NCBI RefSeq assembly: GCF_009857535.1 | Contig: NZ_WWCS01000010.1 | Coordinates: 62,001 to 126,000 of the forward strand | Source: Duganella margarita | Lineage (GTDB): Bacteria > Pseudomonadota > Gammaproteobacteria > Burkholderiales > Burkholderiaceae_D | DNA: 64,000 nucleotides | Direction of reading: 5' to 3' | Shown: positions 53,537-61,335 of the stretch, piece after piece | How positions within the stretch are numbered: the first letter of the stretch is position 1 | Layout of the letters: each line of letters opens with the position of its first letter | Program-made: the position numbers and the translations under genes | Notes under the pieces: generated by a model | Seen by the model: the letters and a program-made list of their open reading frames with translations, nothing else | Told to the model about the DNA's origin: nothing | Database searches by the model: none

Positions 53537-53574
53537 CATTTCCTACCGCCGCCGGCATGCACGTCTTCTGTCAA

Positions 53575-54789
53575 TCAGCCCACTGAGTGGGCCAGCATCT
53601 CGCGAAAGGCCTTGAACACCTTGCGCATGGCCGGCGCTTTGTAGGGGAACATGTCTTCCGGGTCCATCGAGTGGACGATCATGGCGTTGTCGGCCTCGAA
53701 GATCAGCAGGTCGCCGTTGGGCATTTCGGCGCAGTCGATGCCCAGGTACGGCAAGCCCATGCGCTGGTCGATGGCTTGCAGCGCGGCCTGGTGGCGCACG
53801 GCGAAGCCCTGGTCGAAGCGCGCCATTTCGGCCGCTTCCTCGGCGCGTTTTTCGGCGCTTTCGGTCATGCCGGCGTTCAGGTAGTGAATCATCCAGTTTT
53901 GCGAAATCGCGTAGTGGCAGATGTACGGCTTGCCCTCGATCAGCACGATGCGGTATTTGCGGAACAGGCCATCGGCGCCGCGATAGTCGACAAAGCGCGA
54001 CACGTAGAACTGCGGTCCCTCCACTTCCTGCAAATATTGACCGAGCGCGGCAGGCGTGTCGAGCTTCTGCAGATTGGTGCCAGCATGCGACCCCAGCGGC
54101 CGCACGATGATCGGAAAGCCGCCATCGGGCAGCAGGCTGTCAATGGTCTGGGTGCCGGCGGCGATGGCATTGAGCGTGCTCAGGCCGGTGCGCACGGCGA
54201 CCGGCATTTCCACGCCCGACAGGCCGCGCAAGGCGGCGCTCAGGCCGTCACGCGAAGTCGCCCGCAGTTGCGCCGGACGATTGATGACCGGCCGCGGCCA
54301 GTCGCTGGTGTAGTCGATCAGCCGTTCCAGCAGTGGCTGGTTGGTTTCCGATTCGGCCACCGCCACCAGCATCACGTCGTGGTCCGGCACCTGTTCCGGG
54401 AAGTCCTCGTCGGCGCGCAGGTACAGCAGTTCCAGCGTGACGTCGCTGTCTTCCACCAGGAATTCGACCGGCGTGTTGGCCATCAGATCGCCCGGCCCCA
54501 TCAGCACCAGCAGCGTCAGGCCCGGCGATGCGGCGGGAATGGTGTAATGCGGTTGCAGCATGATCGCTTCCGCCTGCACCGCCAGCGCGTCGTCGCGGTT
54601 GCCGGTCAGTTGCAGCACCGTGGAGAAGTCCATGTAGGCGTGCGCGTCGTTGGGATAGGTCTGGGCGCGCTCCAGCAGCACCTGGCCGATGGGCGACAGG
54701 TCCTCGCCGGCAAATGCGCGGCGCATCAAGGGGGCGACGCCGATCAGCGGGGCGTTGTGCTGGCCGATAGTGCTTGCGTCAAATGTCAT
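53575..54789 (-). CDS. TPR/ATP-grasp ligase of unknown specificity
   Basis: A 404-residue protein. Residues 20-75 form one or two TPR-like helices pairs (NDAHAYMDFSTVLQLTGNRD). Residues 85-185 resemble a preATP-grasp fold. Residues 190-400 form an ATP-grasp domain with FPIIVRPLGSHAGTNLQKLD (phosphate loop), FRKYRIVLIEGKPYICHYAI and metal ligands in YLGIDCAEMPNGDLLIFEADNA. Such enzymes join a carboxylate to an amine through an acyl phosphate. ATG 54789 overlaps the decarboxylase stop by 4 bp (ATGA), so product of the decarboxylase may be its amine substrate. No exact family is known to me. Confidence 0.75.
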   Translation of the reverse strand: MTFDASTIGQHNAPLIGVAPLMRRAFAGEDLSPIGQVLLERAQTYPNDAHAYMDFSTVLQLTGNRDDALAVQAEAIMLQPHYTIPAASPGLTLLVLMGPGDLMANTPVEFLVEDSDVTLELLYLRADEDFPEQVPDHDVMLVAVAESETNQPLLERLIDYTSDWPRPVINRPAQLRATSRDGLSAALRGLSGVEMPVAVRTGLSTLNAIAAGTQTIDSLLPDGGFPIIVRPLGSHAGTNLQKLDTPAALGQYLQEVEGPQFYVSRFVDYRGADGLFRKYRIVLIEGKPYICHYAISQNWMIHYLNAGMTESAEKRAEEAAEMARFDQGFAVRHQAALQAIDQRMGLPYLGIDCAEMPNGDLLIFEADNAMIVHSMDPEDMFPYKAPAMRKVFKAFREMLAHSVG

Positions 54790-56264
54790 GCGGACTCCGT
54801 GTTGGTAAGGGACAGGCGCTTCGCGCCCAATTGCAGCACTGCATCCAGCAGCGCGTCGATGTCGGATTGGCCGGTGCGGTGGTTGACGATGGCGGCGCGG
54901 ATCGCCAACTTGCCGCGTACCGTCGTAGCGGAGGGAGCCGCAATGCCGGACTCCTGCACGTCGGCGATCAGCGCGGCATTGAAGGCGTCGATATCGGTGT
55001 GACCAGCCGCGCGGTGACGGAAGCAGACGATGTTCAGCGCCACCGGCGCCAGCAATTCCAGTTCCGGCTGCGCCTGGATGCGTTGTTCCAGATAGCGCGC
55101 CAGCAAGCAGGTTTCGTAAATCACCTGGCCAATGCGCTCGGCGCCGAAGACCTGGAAGGTGAACCAGGTCTTCAAGGCGCGGAAGCCGCGCGACAGGTCC
55201 GGGCCGAAATCGCACGGCCACGGCGAATTGGCCGCCATGCCGCGCTCATCGCGGCGCAAATAGGTGTCGCGGCTGGCGAAGGTGTCCAGGTGGACGTCGG
55301 CGTCGCGCACCAGGATGAAGCCGGCGTCGTACGGCACCTGGCCCCACTTGTGAAAATCACAGGCGATGGAATCGGCTAGTTCAATGCCGCCCAGCAGCGG
55401 CCGCAATTCCGGCGACAGCGCCGCCAGCGCGCCATACGCGCCATCGACGTGGAACCACAGGCCGTTGCGCTCGGCAACGGCGGCCAGGAGCGGCAGCTCG
55501 TCAATCGCGCCGACATCGACCGTGCCCGCCGTGCCGGCCACAAAGAACGGCTGCAAGCCGGCCTGGCGGTCGGCGGTAATCGCGGTTTCCAGCGCCGTGA
55601 TATCCATCTGAAAACGGGCATTCATCGGGATCTTGCGCAGGTTGGCGCTGCCGAGGCCAGCCAGATCCATGGCCTGGGCGATGCAGCCATGCGCGCCGGC
55701 GGACGCGTACGCCACCAGCTGGCGCTTGGGCGGAATACCGTGGCTGCGCACCTCGCGGCCCAGCGCGCGATAACGCGCCACCAGCACCGCGATCATATTC
55801 GCCATTGAGCTGCCGGTCACGAACAGGCCAGAGGACGAAGACGGGAAGCCGAACAGCTCGGCCATCCAGCGCACTACCTGGCGCTCGACTTCGATCGGGA
55901 TATGGTCGCGGCCGCCACAATTGGCGTTGAGGCCGGCCGCCAGCATCTCGGCCAGCATACCGGCCGCCGTGCCGCCGCCATGCACCCAGCCGAAGAAGCC
56001 GGGATGCGTATTGCCGATCGCATACGGCAGGATGTTGTCCATGAATTGCTGGTGGACGTCGGCCAGATCGCTGCCCTGCGCCGGCAGCGGGCTGCGGAAA
56101 GCAGCGCGGGCCTGGTCCGGCACCGGCTGCCAGACGGGCCGCTGGCGGATGCCTTGCAAGTAGTCGAACATATCGTCCAGCATGCGGTGGCCCTGCGTGC
56201 GGAATTGCTGCCAATCTGCCGGTTCCAGTGGGCCAGCGAAATTTTCTTGCGTTTTTTTTGCCAT
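54786..56264 (-). CDS. Group II pyridoxal-phosphate decarboxylase
   Basis: A 492-residue PLP enzyme of the aromatic amino acid / glutamate decarboxylase group. The internal aldimine Lys is in ACDFHKWGQVPYDAG; HVDGAYGALA holds the PLP Asp, TAGTVDVGAIDEL the phosphate region, and NTHPGFFGWVHGGGTAAGML the N-terminal signature. The likely reaction is amino acid to amine plus CO2, substrate perhaps aromatic. ATG 56264 gives the full-length family start. It is co-translated with the ATP-grasp gene and divergent from the FlaG-like gene. Confidence 0.9.
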   Translation of the reverse strand: MAKKTQENFAGPLEPADWQQFRTQGHRMLDDMFDYLQGIRQRPVWQPVPDQARAAFRSPLPAQGSDLADVHQQFMDNILPYAIGNTHPGFFGWVHGGGTAAGMLAEMLAAGLNANCGGRDHIPIEVERQVVRWMAELFGFPSSSSGLFVTGSSMANMIAVLVARYRALGREVRSHGIPPKRQLVAYASAGAHGCIAQAMDLAGLGSANLRKIPMNARFQMDITALETAITADRQAGLQPFFVAGTAGTVDVGAIDELPLLAAVAERNGLWFHVDGAYGALAALSPELRPLLGGIELADSIACDFHKWGQVPYDAGFILVRDADVHLDTFASRDTYLRRDERGMAANSPWPCDFGPDLSRGFRALKTWFTFQVFGAERIGQVIYETCLLARYLEQRIQAQPELELLAPVALNIVCFRHRAAGHTDIDAFNAALIADVQESGIAAPSATTVRGKLAIRAAIVNHRTGQSDIDALLDAVLQLGAKRLSLTNTESA

Positions 56265-56358
56265 GTGACTCAATTTTTCTTCAGACCTGCCGTTATTGCC
56301 AGTAGCGGGGTATTTTATCCAAAGCAAATCCCCCGCGCGAACGAAGGAAACCAACAGC

Positions 56359-56733
56359 ATGGACCCGAGCAGCATCAACCGATTAGATTCGCTACCCACC
56401 ACCACCGCCACGTGGGCGGTGTTGCCCCTGCCTGCCCTGGACAAAACTACGGATACAGCATCCGCACAATCTATTGTCGCCGGTAAAGACGATGCTGCGT
56501 TGAAAACTCCTAGTAAATCTGAGTTAAAAAAATCGGTTGACGCGATAAATCGTTTCCTCGAAAACAATAGTGAGGTAGAGTTCAGCATAGATGACCACAG
56601 TGGCCTGTCGGTGGTCAAGGTGATCGATACTGAAACCAAGCAGGTCTTGCGTCAGCTTCCATCCGTGGAATCGCTGGAAATTGCCAGGAACCTCAACAGC
56701 ATGAAAGGCCTGCTGATTAATAGCAAGGCATAG
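56359..56733 (+). CDS. FlaG family protein
   Basis: A 124-residue protein. After a low-complexity N-terminus, residues 55-124 match FlaG: SVDAINRFLENNSEVEFSID, GLSVVKVIDTETKQVLRQLP and ARNLNSMKGLL. FlaG affects flagellar filament length. No other flagellar gene is near, so this copy is an orphan. The coding stretch from about 56440 to 56650 is clearly richer in A/T than the surrounding genes, with AGT, AAA and TTA codons, pointing to a different origin. GAAGGAAA precedes the ATG. Confidence 0.8.
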   Translation: MDPSSINRLDSLPTTTATWAVLPLPALDKTTDTASAQSIVAGKDDAALKTPSKSELKKSVDAINRFLENNSEVEFSIDDHSGLSVVKVIDTETKQVLRQLPSVESLEIARNLNSMKGLLINSKA

Positions 56734-56742
56734 TACTCCAAC

Positions 56743-58056
56743 TTGATCAAGCACGCCGCCGATCTGCATCAGCTTCCCCCGACCGACGACCTGCTGCTTG
56801 CCGGCGGCGACGACAGATTGACGCTGGATGCCGGCAGCGGCCGCTCCCGGTATGGCTGCCGGCCCACGCCGGACCGCGATCTGGTGTCGCTTGGCTCCTC
56901 TACCGCCTCACACATCTCTCCCTACGCTTACCAGGCCGCCGACGCGTTGCGGCAGCGCTGTGTGCAAGCCATGCGGAGGGAGCCGGAACTGGTGGTGTAC
57001 CGGCGGGCATTGACCACCGTGCGGCAGCGTTTGCTGGCCTACTGCGGCTGCGCGCCGGCAGACAGTCCGATGACGCTGCTGGCGCCATCCGGCACCGATT
57101 TGTTCATGGTGGTAGCCAATCTGCGGCAGCCGCAGTGCACGGTGCTGATAGATGGGGCAGAGACCGGCAGCGGCGTGCCGCTGGCCTTGCTCGGGCCGCG
57201 TCAGGGTGCACCCCATATGGTGGCGGTGCGCGAGACGGATGGCAGTTTGCGCGACGCCGGCGAGGTCGATGCCGAGTACGCCGCCATCGTTGAGGAGGCG
57301 GCATCCCAGGGGCAGCGTGTGCTGCTGGTGCTGACCGATGTCAGCAAGACGGGGATGATTGCGCCGTCGATCGCCTCGGTGCAGGCGCTGCGGGCGCGTT
57401 GGCCGGATCACTTGGATGTGCTGGTGGATGCTTGTCAGTTCCGGCTGGACCCGATGACGGTGCGGGCGTATCTGGCGCAGGGTTTCATGCTGGCGCTGAC
57501 TGGCTCCAAGTTCCTGAGCGGGCCGACCTTCAGCGGCGCCCTGCTGCTGCCGCGCGCGATGGCGGCCAATGCGGTCCACGCAGTCACCAGCCACAGCAAT
57601 TTCGGCATGCTACTGCGCTGGGAGGCGGCGCTGACGGAAATGGAGCGTTTTGCTGCTGTGCCGCAGACCGCGCGCCTGCGCTGGGCGAGGCATTTTGAGG
57701 ATGCGGTGACGCACGGATTGGCGCAAAATGCAGCGTTCGCGCAGCTGCCAGTCGCCGCCATCGACCGCTCGGCGCTCGGCGTGCCGGCCGGCTGGGACGG
57801 CGTGCAAACCATCTTCCCGTTCACGCTGCGCGGCGCTGACGGCCACCTGCTGGATGCCGCCGAGGCGCGCCGTGTGTATCTTCAGCTGCAACTGCCGGCC
57901 ATTGGCACACGCCGTTACCAGCTGGGTCAGCCTGCAGCGGCCGGGGCGCTGCGATTGTGTCTCAGCGCCCGCATGATCGCCGACCTGCACGAGGGCGTGG
58001 CGCCAGACATCGATGTCGTCGCGCCGCTGGCCCGCATCGCCCAGTTGCTTGCTTAG
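56743..58056 (+). CDS. Class V-like PLP-dependent enzyme of unknown specificity
   Basis: A 437-residue fold-type I PLP protein. LTGSKFLSGPTFSGALLL contains the likely Schiff-base Lys, VLVDACQFRLDPMTVRAYL the PLP Asp, and LLAPSGTDLFMVVANLRQ the phosphate loop. The overall layout resembles class V aminotransferase/desulfurase-like proteins, but substrate residues cannot be matched. The start is a TTG at 56743, 9 bp after the flaG-like stop; no better start is visible and no Shine-Dalgarno sequence is clear. It faces the decarboxylase/ATP-grasp unit across the FlaG gene. Confidence 0.75.
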   Translation: MIKHAADLHQLPPTDDLLLAGGDDRLTLDAGSGRSRYGCRPTPDRDLVSLGSSTASHISPYAYQAADALRQRCVQAMRREPELVVYRRALTTVRQRLLAYCGCAPADSPMTLLAPSGTDLFMVVANLRQPQCTVLIDGAETGSGVPLALLGPRQGAPHMVAVRETDGSLRDAGEVDAEYAAIVEEAASQGQRVLLVLTDVSKTGMIAPSIASVQALRARWPDHLDVLVDACQFRLDPMTVRAYLAQGFMLALTGSKFLSGPTFSGALLLPRAMAANAVHAVTSHSNFGMLLRWEAALTEMERFAAVPQTARLRWARHFEDAVTHGLAQNAAFAQLPVAAIDRSALGVPAGWDGVQTIFPFTLRGADGHLLDAAEARRVYLQLQLPAIGTRRYQLGQPAAAGALRLCLSARMIADLHEGVAPDIDVVAPLARIAQLLA

Positions 58057-58478
58057 AAGCTGCGCTGCATATTGATGTGGGCGATGCCCGCTTCGTAGAA
58101 CTCTTCGCCTTCGATGGCAAAGCCGTGACGCTGGTAGAACGGCGCCGCGTGCGTCTGCGCGCTCAGCGCCACCAGCAGGTCGCCACGTGCCTTGGCCTGC
58201 ACCATCAGAGCCTGCAACAGCTCGCCGCCCACGCCACTACCGCGCGCCGACTTGCGCACCGCCATGCGGCCGATATGACCATCCGGCAGCAGGCGGCCGG
58301 TACCAACCGGCGTACCATCCGCCTCGTAGGCCACCGCATGCAGGCACAGCGCGTCCATGCTGTCCATTTCCAGCTCGGCAGGAACGCCCTGCTCCTCAAC
58401 GAAGACTTCGGTGCGGATGGCCTTGGCGTCGGCGCTCAGCGTGCCCCAGTCGCCCAGTTTGATTTCGTGCTTGCTCAT
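58053..58478 (-). CDS. GNAT N-acetyltransferase
   Basis: A 141-residue acetyltransferase of the ElaA-like small type. AIRTEVFVEEQGVPAELEMD is the opening signature, IGRMAVRKSARGSGVGGELL the acetyl-CoA loop and APFYQRHGFAIEGEEFYEAG the final strands. AGGATC precedes ATG 58478, which is preferred over one nine codons upstream. It overlaps the end of the convergent PLP gene by 4 bp. Substrate unknown. Confidence 0.9.
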   Translation of the reverse strand: MSKHEIKLGDWGTLSADAKAIRTEVFVEEQGVPAELEMDSMDALCLHAVAYEADGTPVGTGRLLPDGHIGRMAVRKSARGSGVGGELLQALMVQAKARGDLLVALSAQTHAAPFYQRHGFAIEGEEFYEAGIAHINMQRSF

Positions 58479-58517
58479 CGTTGTGATCCTGTTCAGCAAA
58501 AGCACGATTGTAGTACG

Positions 58518-59438
58518 TCAGCCCTGCGGTTTGGAAGCACCCTGCATTTTGGCCTTCAGCAGCTCGCGGATCTGCGGCGTCGCAGCATAGGGGTCCGGCG
58601 GATTGGTGCCAGCGACAACGCTCTCCAGATTCAGCCGCACGCCAGCCAGTGCCTCCGGATGCGAGTAAATGTAGAACTGGCCATCGGCAATCGCCTTGAA
58701 GGTAATCTCCGCCACTTCCCCGGCCGATACCTTGCCCGACGAAACGGCCTTGTCGGTCATCACCTGCGCGGCGATCTGGCTGGCGGTTGGGCCGGCGGTC
58801 ATGCGCACGTCTTGCGGACGGTTACGGTGCGACTGGCTGATCCCGGTCGGCACAAAATACGGGCACAGCACCGACGTGCCGATCGGCGCACCGACCAGCT
58901 GCAAGTCGTGATACAGCGTTTCCGAGAGCGACACCACCGCATGCTTGGAGACGTTGTAGACGCCCATCGCCGGCGCATTCAGCAGGCCGGCCATGGACGC
59001 GGTGTTGACGATATGGCCTTCAAACGAAGCGTCTTTTGCGGCCGCCTCCAGCATCAGCCTGGTGAAGATGCGCACGCCGTGGATCACACCCCAGACGTTG
59101 ACGCCCATCACCCATTCCCAGTCCGCCTCGGTGTTTTCCCAGATCAACCCGGCCGAACCAACGCCGGCGTTGTTGAACACCAGATGCACCGCGCCAAACT
59201 CGGTCATGGCCGCATCGGCCAGCGCCTGCACCTGTTCGCCCTTGCGCACATCGCACAGCTGCGCGATGACGCTGGCGCCCTGCCCACGCAGCTCGGCGGT
59301 GGCCTGCTCCAGCGCATCGGCCTGCACGTCGGCCAACACCAGCTTCATGCCCTCGCGTGCGGCGATGTTTGCAAATTGACGACCCAAACCACTTGCACCG
59401 CCGGTGATGACGGCGACTTTGTCTCGGAATGTTTTCAT
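58518..59438 (-). CDS. SDR family oxidoreductase (operon-distal)
   Basis: A 306-residue classical SDR. ITGGASGLGRQFANIAAREG is the cofactor motif, followed by LADVQADAL (Asp suggests NAD), FNNAGVG, and the catalytic Ser/Tyr/Lys in VNTASMAGLL and GVYNVSKHAV. The C-terminal 40 residues (VVAGTNPPDPYAATPQIREL) extend beyond the common SDR length. It starts 2 bp after the MDR gene, as last member of the leftward CoA/fatty-acid operon. Substrate is perhaps a hydroxyacyl or short-chain alcohol. Confidence 0.92.
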   Translation of the reverse strand: MKTFRDKVAVITGGASGLGRQFANIAAREGMKLVLADVQADALEQATAELRGQGASVIAQLCDVRKGEQVQALADAAMTEFGAVHLVFNNAGVGSAGLIWENTEADWEWVMGVNVWGVIHGVRIFTRLMLEAAAKDASFEGHIVNTASMAGLLNAPAMGVYNVSKHAVVSLSETLYHDLQLVGAPIGTSVLCPYFVPTGISQSHRNRPQDVRMTAGPTASQIAAQVMTDKAVSSGKVSAGEVAEITFKAIADGQFYIYSHPEALAGVRLNLESVVAGTNPPDPYAATPQIRELLKAKMQGASKPQG

Positions 59439-59440
59439 TT

Positions 59441-60445
59441 TTAAATGAGCTTCACCAGTTGTTTGCCAAAATTACGCCCTTGCAGCAGGCCCATGAACGC
59501 TTCCGGCGCGGCAGCCAGGCCGTCCGCCACCGATTCGCGGTATTTGATTTGACGATTTGCAACCAGCACGGCCAGCTCCTGCAAGCCCTGCTGCCAAAAC
59601 TCCATGTGCTCGGTCACGATGAAACCGCGCACGGTCAGGCGATTGATCAACAGCACCCGCGCATTCTTGATCGGCATGTCGGCGCCGTTGTAGCCGGCGA
59701 TCAGGCCGCACAGCGCAATGCGCGCGAAGGCGTTGGTGCGGGCCAGCGCCGCGTCCAGACACGCGCCGCCAACGTTTTCAAAGATGGCGTCAACGCCGTC
59801 CGGCGTCGCGGCGGCCAGGTCGGCCTCCAGGTTGCCGGCCTTGTAGTCAACGCAGGCGTCGAAGCCCAGCTCGTTCACCACGTAGGCGCACTTGTCCGGT
59901 CCGCCGGCGACGCCGACCACGCGGCAGCCGCGCAGCCGCGCCAGCTGGCCGACCACACTGCCAACAGCGCCGCTGGCGGCTGACACCACCACGGTTTCGC
60001 CGGCCGCTGCTTCCATAATCTGATTGAAGCCGTACCACGCCGCCATGCCCGGCATGCCGACCACGCCGAGAAACGCCGACAACGGAATGCGGGTCGTGTC
60101 CAGCTTGCGCAACAACAGGCCATCCGACACGCCCATCTCGGCCCAGCCCAGCATGCCGTTGACGTAGTCGCCAACCTGGTAGAACTCGTTGCGCGAGGCG
60201 ATCACCTGGCCGACGGTGCCGCCGATCATGGTGTCGTCCAGCGGCTGCGAGCTGGCGTAGCTCTTGGCCGCGCTCATGCGGCCGCGCATGTACGGGTCCA
60301 GCGACAGGTAGTGATTGCGGATCAGCAGCTCGCCGTCGGCCAGCGCCGGCACCGGCACGATCTCCAGCCGGAAGTTCTCTGGCTTGACCGGGCCGCGCGG
60401 ACGTTCGGCCAGCACGATGCGCTGGTATGTTTCGGGAATACTCAT
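59441..60445 (-). CDS. NADP-dependent MDR reductase (CurA/prostaglandin reductase-like)
   Basis: A 334-residue medium-chain reductase without zinc ligands. The opening RPRGPVKPENFRLEIVPVPA and YLSLDPYMRGRM are typical of the leukotriene B4 12-hydroxydehydrogenase / CurA group that reduces alpha,beta-unsaturated carbonyls. The cofactor motif is VVSAASGAVGSVVGQLARLR. The start overlaps the upstream SDR stop by 4 bp. It probably reduces an enoyl- or enone-type intermediate in the operon's pathway. Confidence 0.93.
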   Translation of the reverse strand: MSIPETYQRIVLAERPRGPVKPENFRLEIVPVPALADGELLIRNHYLSLDPYMRGRMSAAKSYASSQPLDDTMIGGTVGQVIASRNEFYQVGDYVNGMLGWAEMGVSDGLLLRKLDTTRIPLSAFLGVVGMPGMAAWYGFNQIMEAAAGETVVVSAASGAVGSVVGQLARLRGCRVVGVAGGPDKCAYVVNELGFDACVDYKAGNLEADLAAATPDGVDAIFENVGGACLDAALARTNAFARIALCGLIAGYNGADMPIKNARVLLINRLTVRGFIVTEHMEFWQQGLQELAVLVANRQIKYRESVADGLAAAPEAFMGLLQGRNFGKQLVKLI

Positions 60446-61221
60446 ACCGCCGACACGCCTCCGTCCACCGCCAGGATCTGGCCGGTGATGTGCTTGCCCG
60501 CGTCGGACGCGAACAGCACGGCGGCGCCTTTCAGGTCTTCGTCATCGCCGAGGCGGTTCAGCGGCGCGTGGCCGATCAGCTGGTCGCCCATGGCCGTCAG
60601 CAAGCCCTTGGTCATCTTGGATGGGAAAAAGCCCGGCGCCAGCGCGTTGACGGTGATGCCGTATCGGCCCCATTCGCCGGCCAGCGTGCGGGTGAAGTTG
60701 ACCAGCGCGCCTTTCGAAGTGTTGTAGGCGATAGTCTGCATGGTGCCCGGTGGGTTGCCGGCCAGGCCCGCGATCGAGGCGATGTTGATGATGCGGCCGG
60801 ACTGGCGTGGAATCATCGAACGCTTGCCGACCAGCTGCGACACCAAGAAGATGCTGCGGATGTTCAGGTCCATCACCTTGTCCCAGGCTTCGACCGGATG
60901 GTCTTCGGCCGGAGCCCCCCAGCTGGCGCCGGCGTTGTTGATCAGGATGTCGATATGGCCGAGGTGGCCGATGGCGGCGTCAACCAGCGCTTCGGCCTGG
61001 GCGTCCTGCGCCAGGTCGGCGGCCACCGCGTGCGCGCTGATGCCGCGCTGGGTCAGCAAGCTGACAGCTTCATCCAGCTCGGCTTGCTTGCGCGCCGAGA
61101 TGACGACCCTGGCGCCCTGCTCGCCCAGCGCCAGCGCCATTTGCAGGCCGAGGCCGCGCGAGCCGCCGGTGATCAGCGCGGTCTTGCCGGCCAGTGAAAA
61201 CAGTTCTTGAGTAGTACGCAT
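60442..61221 (-). CDS. SDR family oxidoreductase (operon-central)
   Basis: A 259-residue SDR. Motifs are LITGGSRGLGLQMALALGEQ, NNAGASWGAP, the Ser in IINIASIAGL and the Tyr/Lys in IAYNTSKGALV, with the typical end ITGQILAVDGGVSAV. AAAGGAG before ATG 61221 fixes the start; the 17 open codons upstream derive from the REP-like repeat (RFRGDD is its translation). It is separated from the acyl-CoA dehydrogenase gene by that repeat. It may act on 3-oxoacyl or gluconate-like substrates. Confidence 0.93.
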   Translation of the reverse strand: MRTTQELFSLAGKTALITGGSRGLGLQMALALGEQGARVVISARKQAELDEAVSLLTQRGISAHAVAADLAQDAQAEALVDAAIGHLGHIDILINNAGASWGAPAEDHPVEAWDKVMDLNIRSIFLVSQLVGKRSMIPRQSGRIINIASIAGLAGNPPGTMQTIAYNTSKGALVNFTRTLAGEWGRYGITVNALAPGFFPSKMTKGLLTAMGDQLIGHAPLNRLGDDEDLKGAAVLFASDAGKHITGQILAVDGGVSAV

Positions 61222-61244
61222 CGTGTCTCCTTTATGCTGCCCCG

Positions 61245-61314
61245 CGTCGTCCCCGCGAAAGCGGGGATCCATGCCGAGCGCGTTCTATAGGCTCCTGCGT
61301 ACGCAGGAGCGACG
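61245..61314. repeat. REP-like composite palindrome
   Basis: Two hairpins are nested in outer CGTCG/CGACG arms: TCCCCGC-GAAA-GCGGGGA (61250-61267) and the perfect 20-bp palindrome GCTCCTGCGTACGCAGGAGC (61291-61310). This matches the widespread intergenic REP-type repeat whose translation gives DPRFRGDD. It lies inside the leftward operon between the acyl-CoA dehydrogenase and SDR genes and may attenuate or stabilise the transcript. Confidence 0.75.
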
Positions 61315-61335
61315 TTCAGGATTGCTTATTCCTTG

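Noticed and set aside
61222..61272. 17-codon N-terminal extension of the central SDR
   Set aside because: Its sequence is the translation of the REP-like repeat, and a good ribosome binding site favours ATG 61221.
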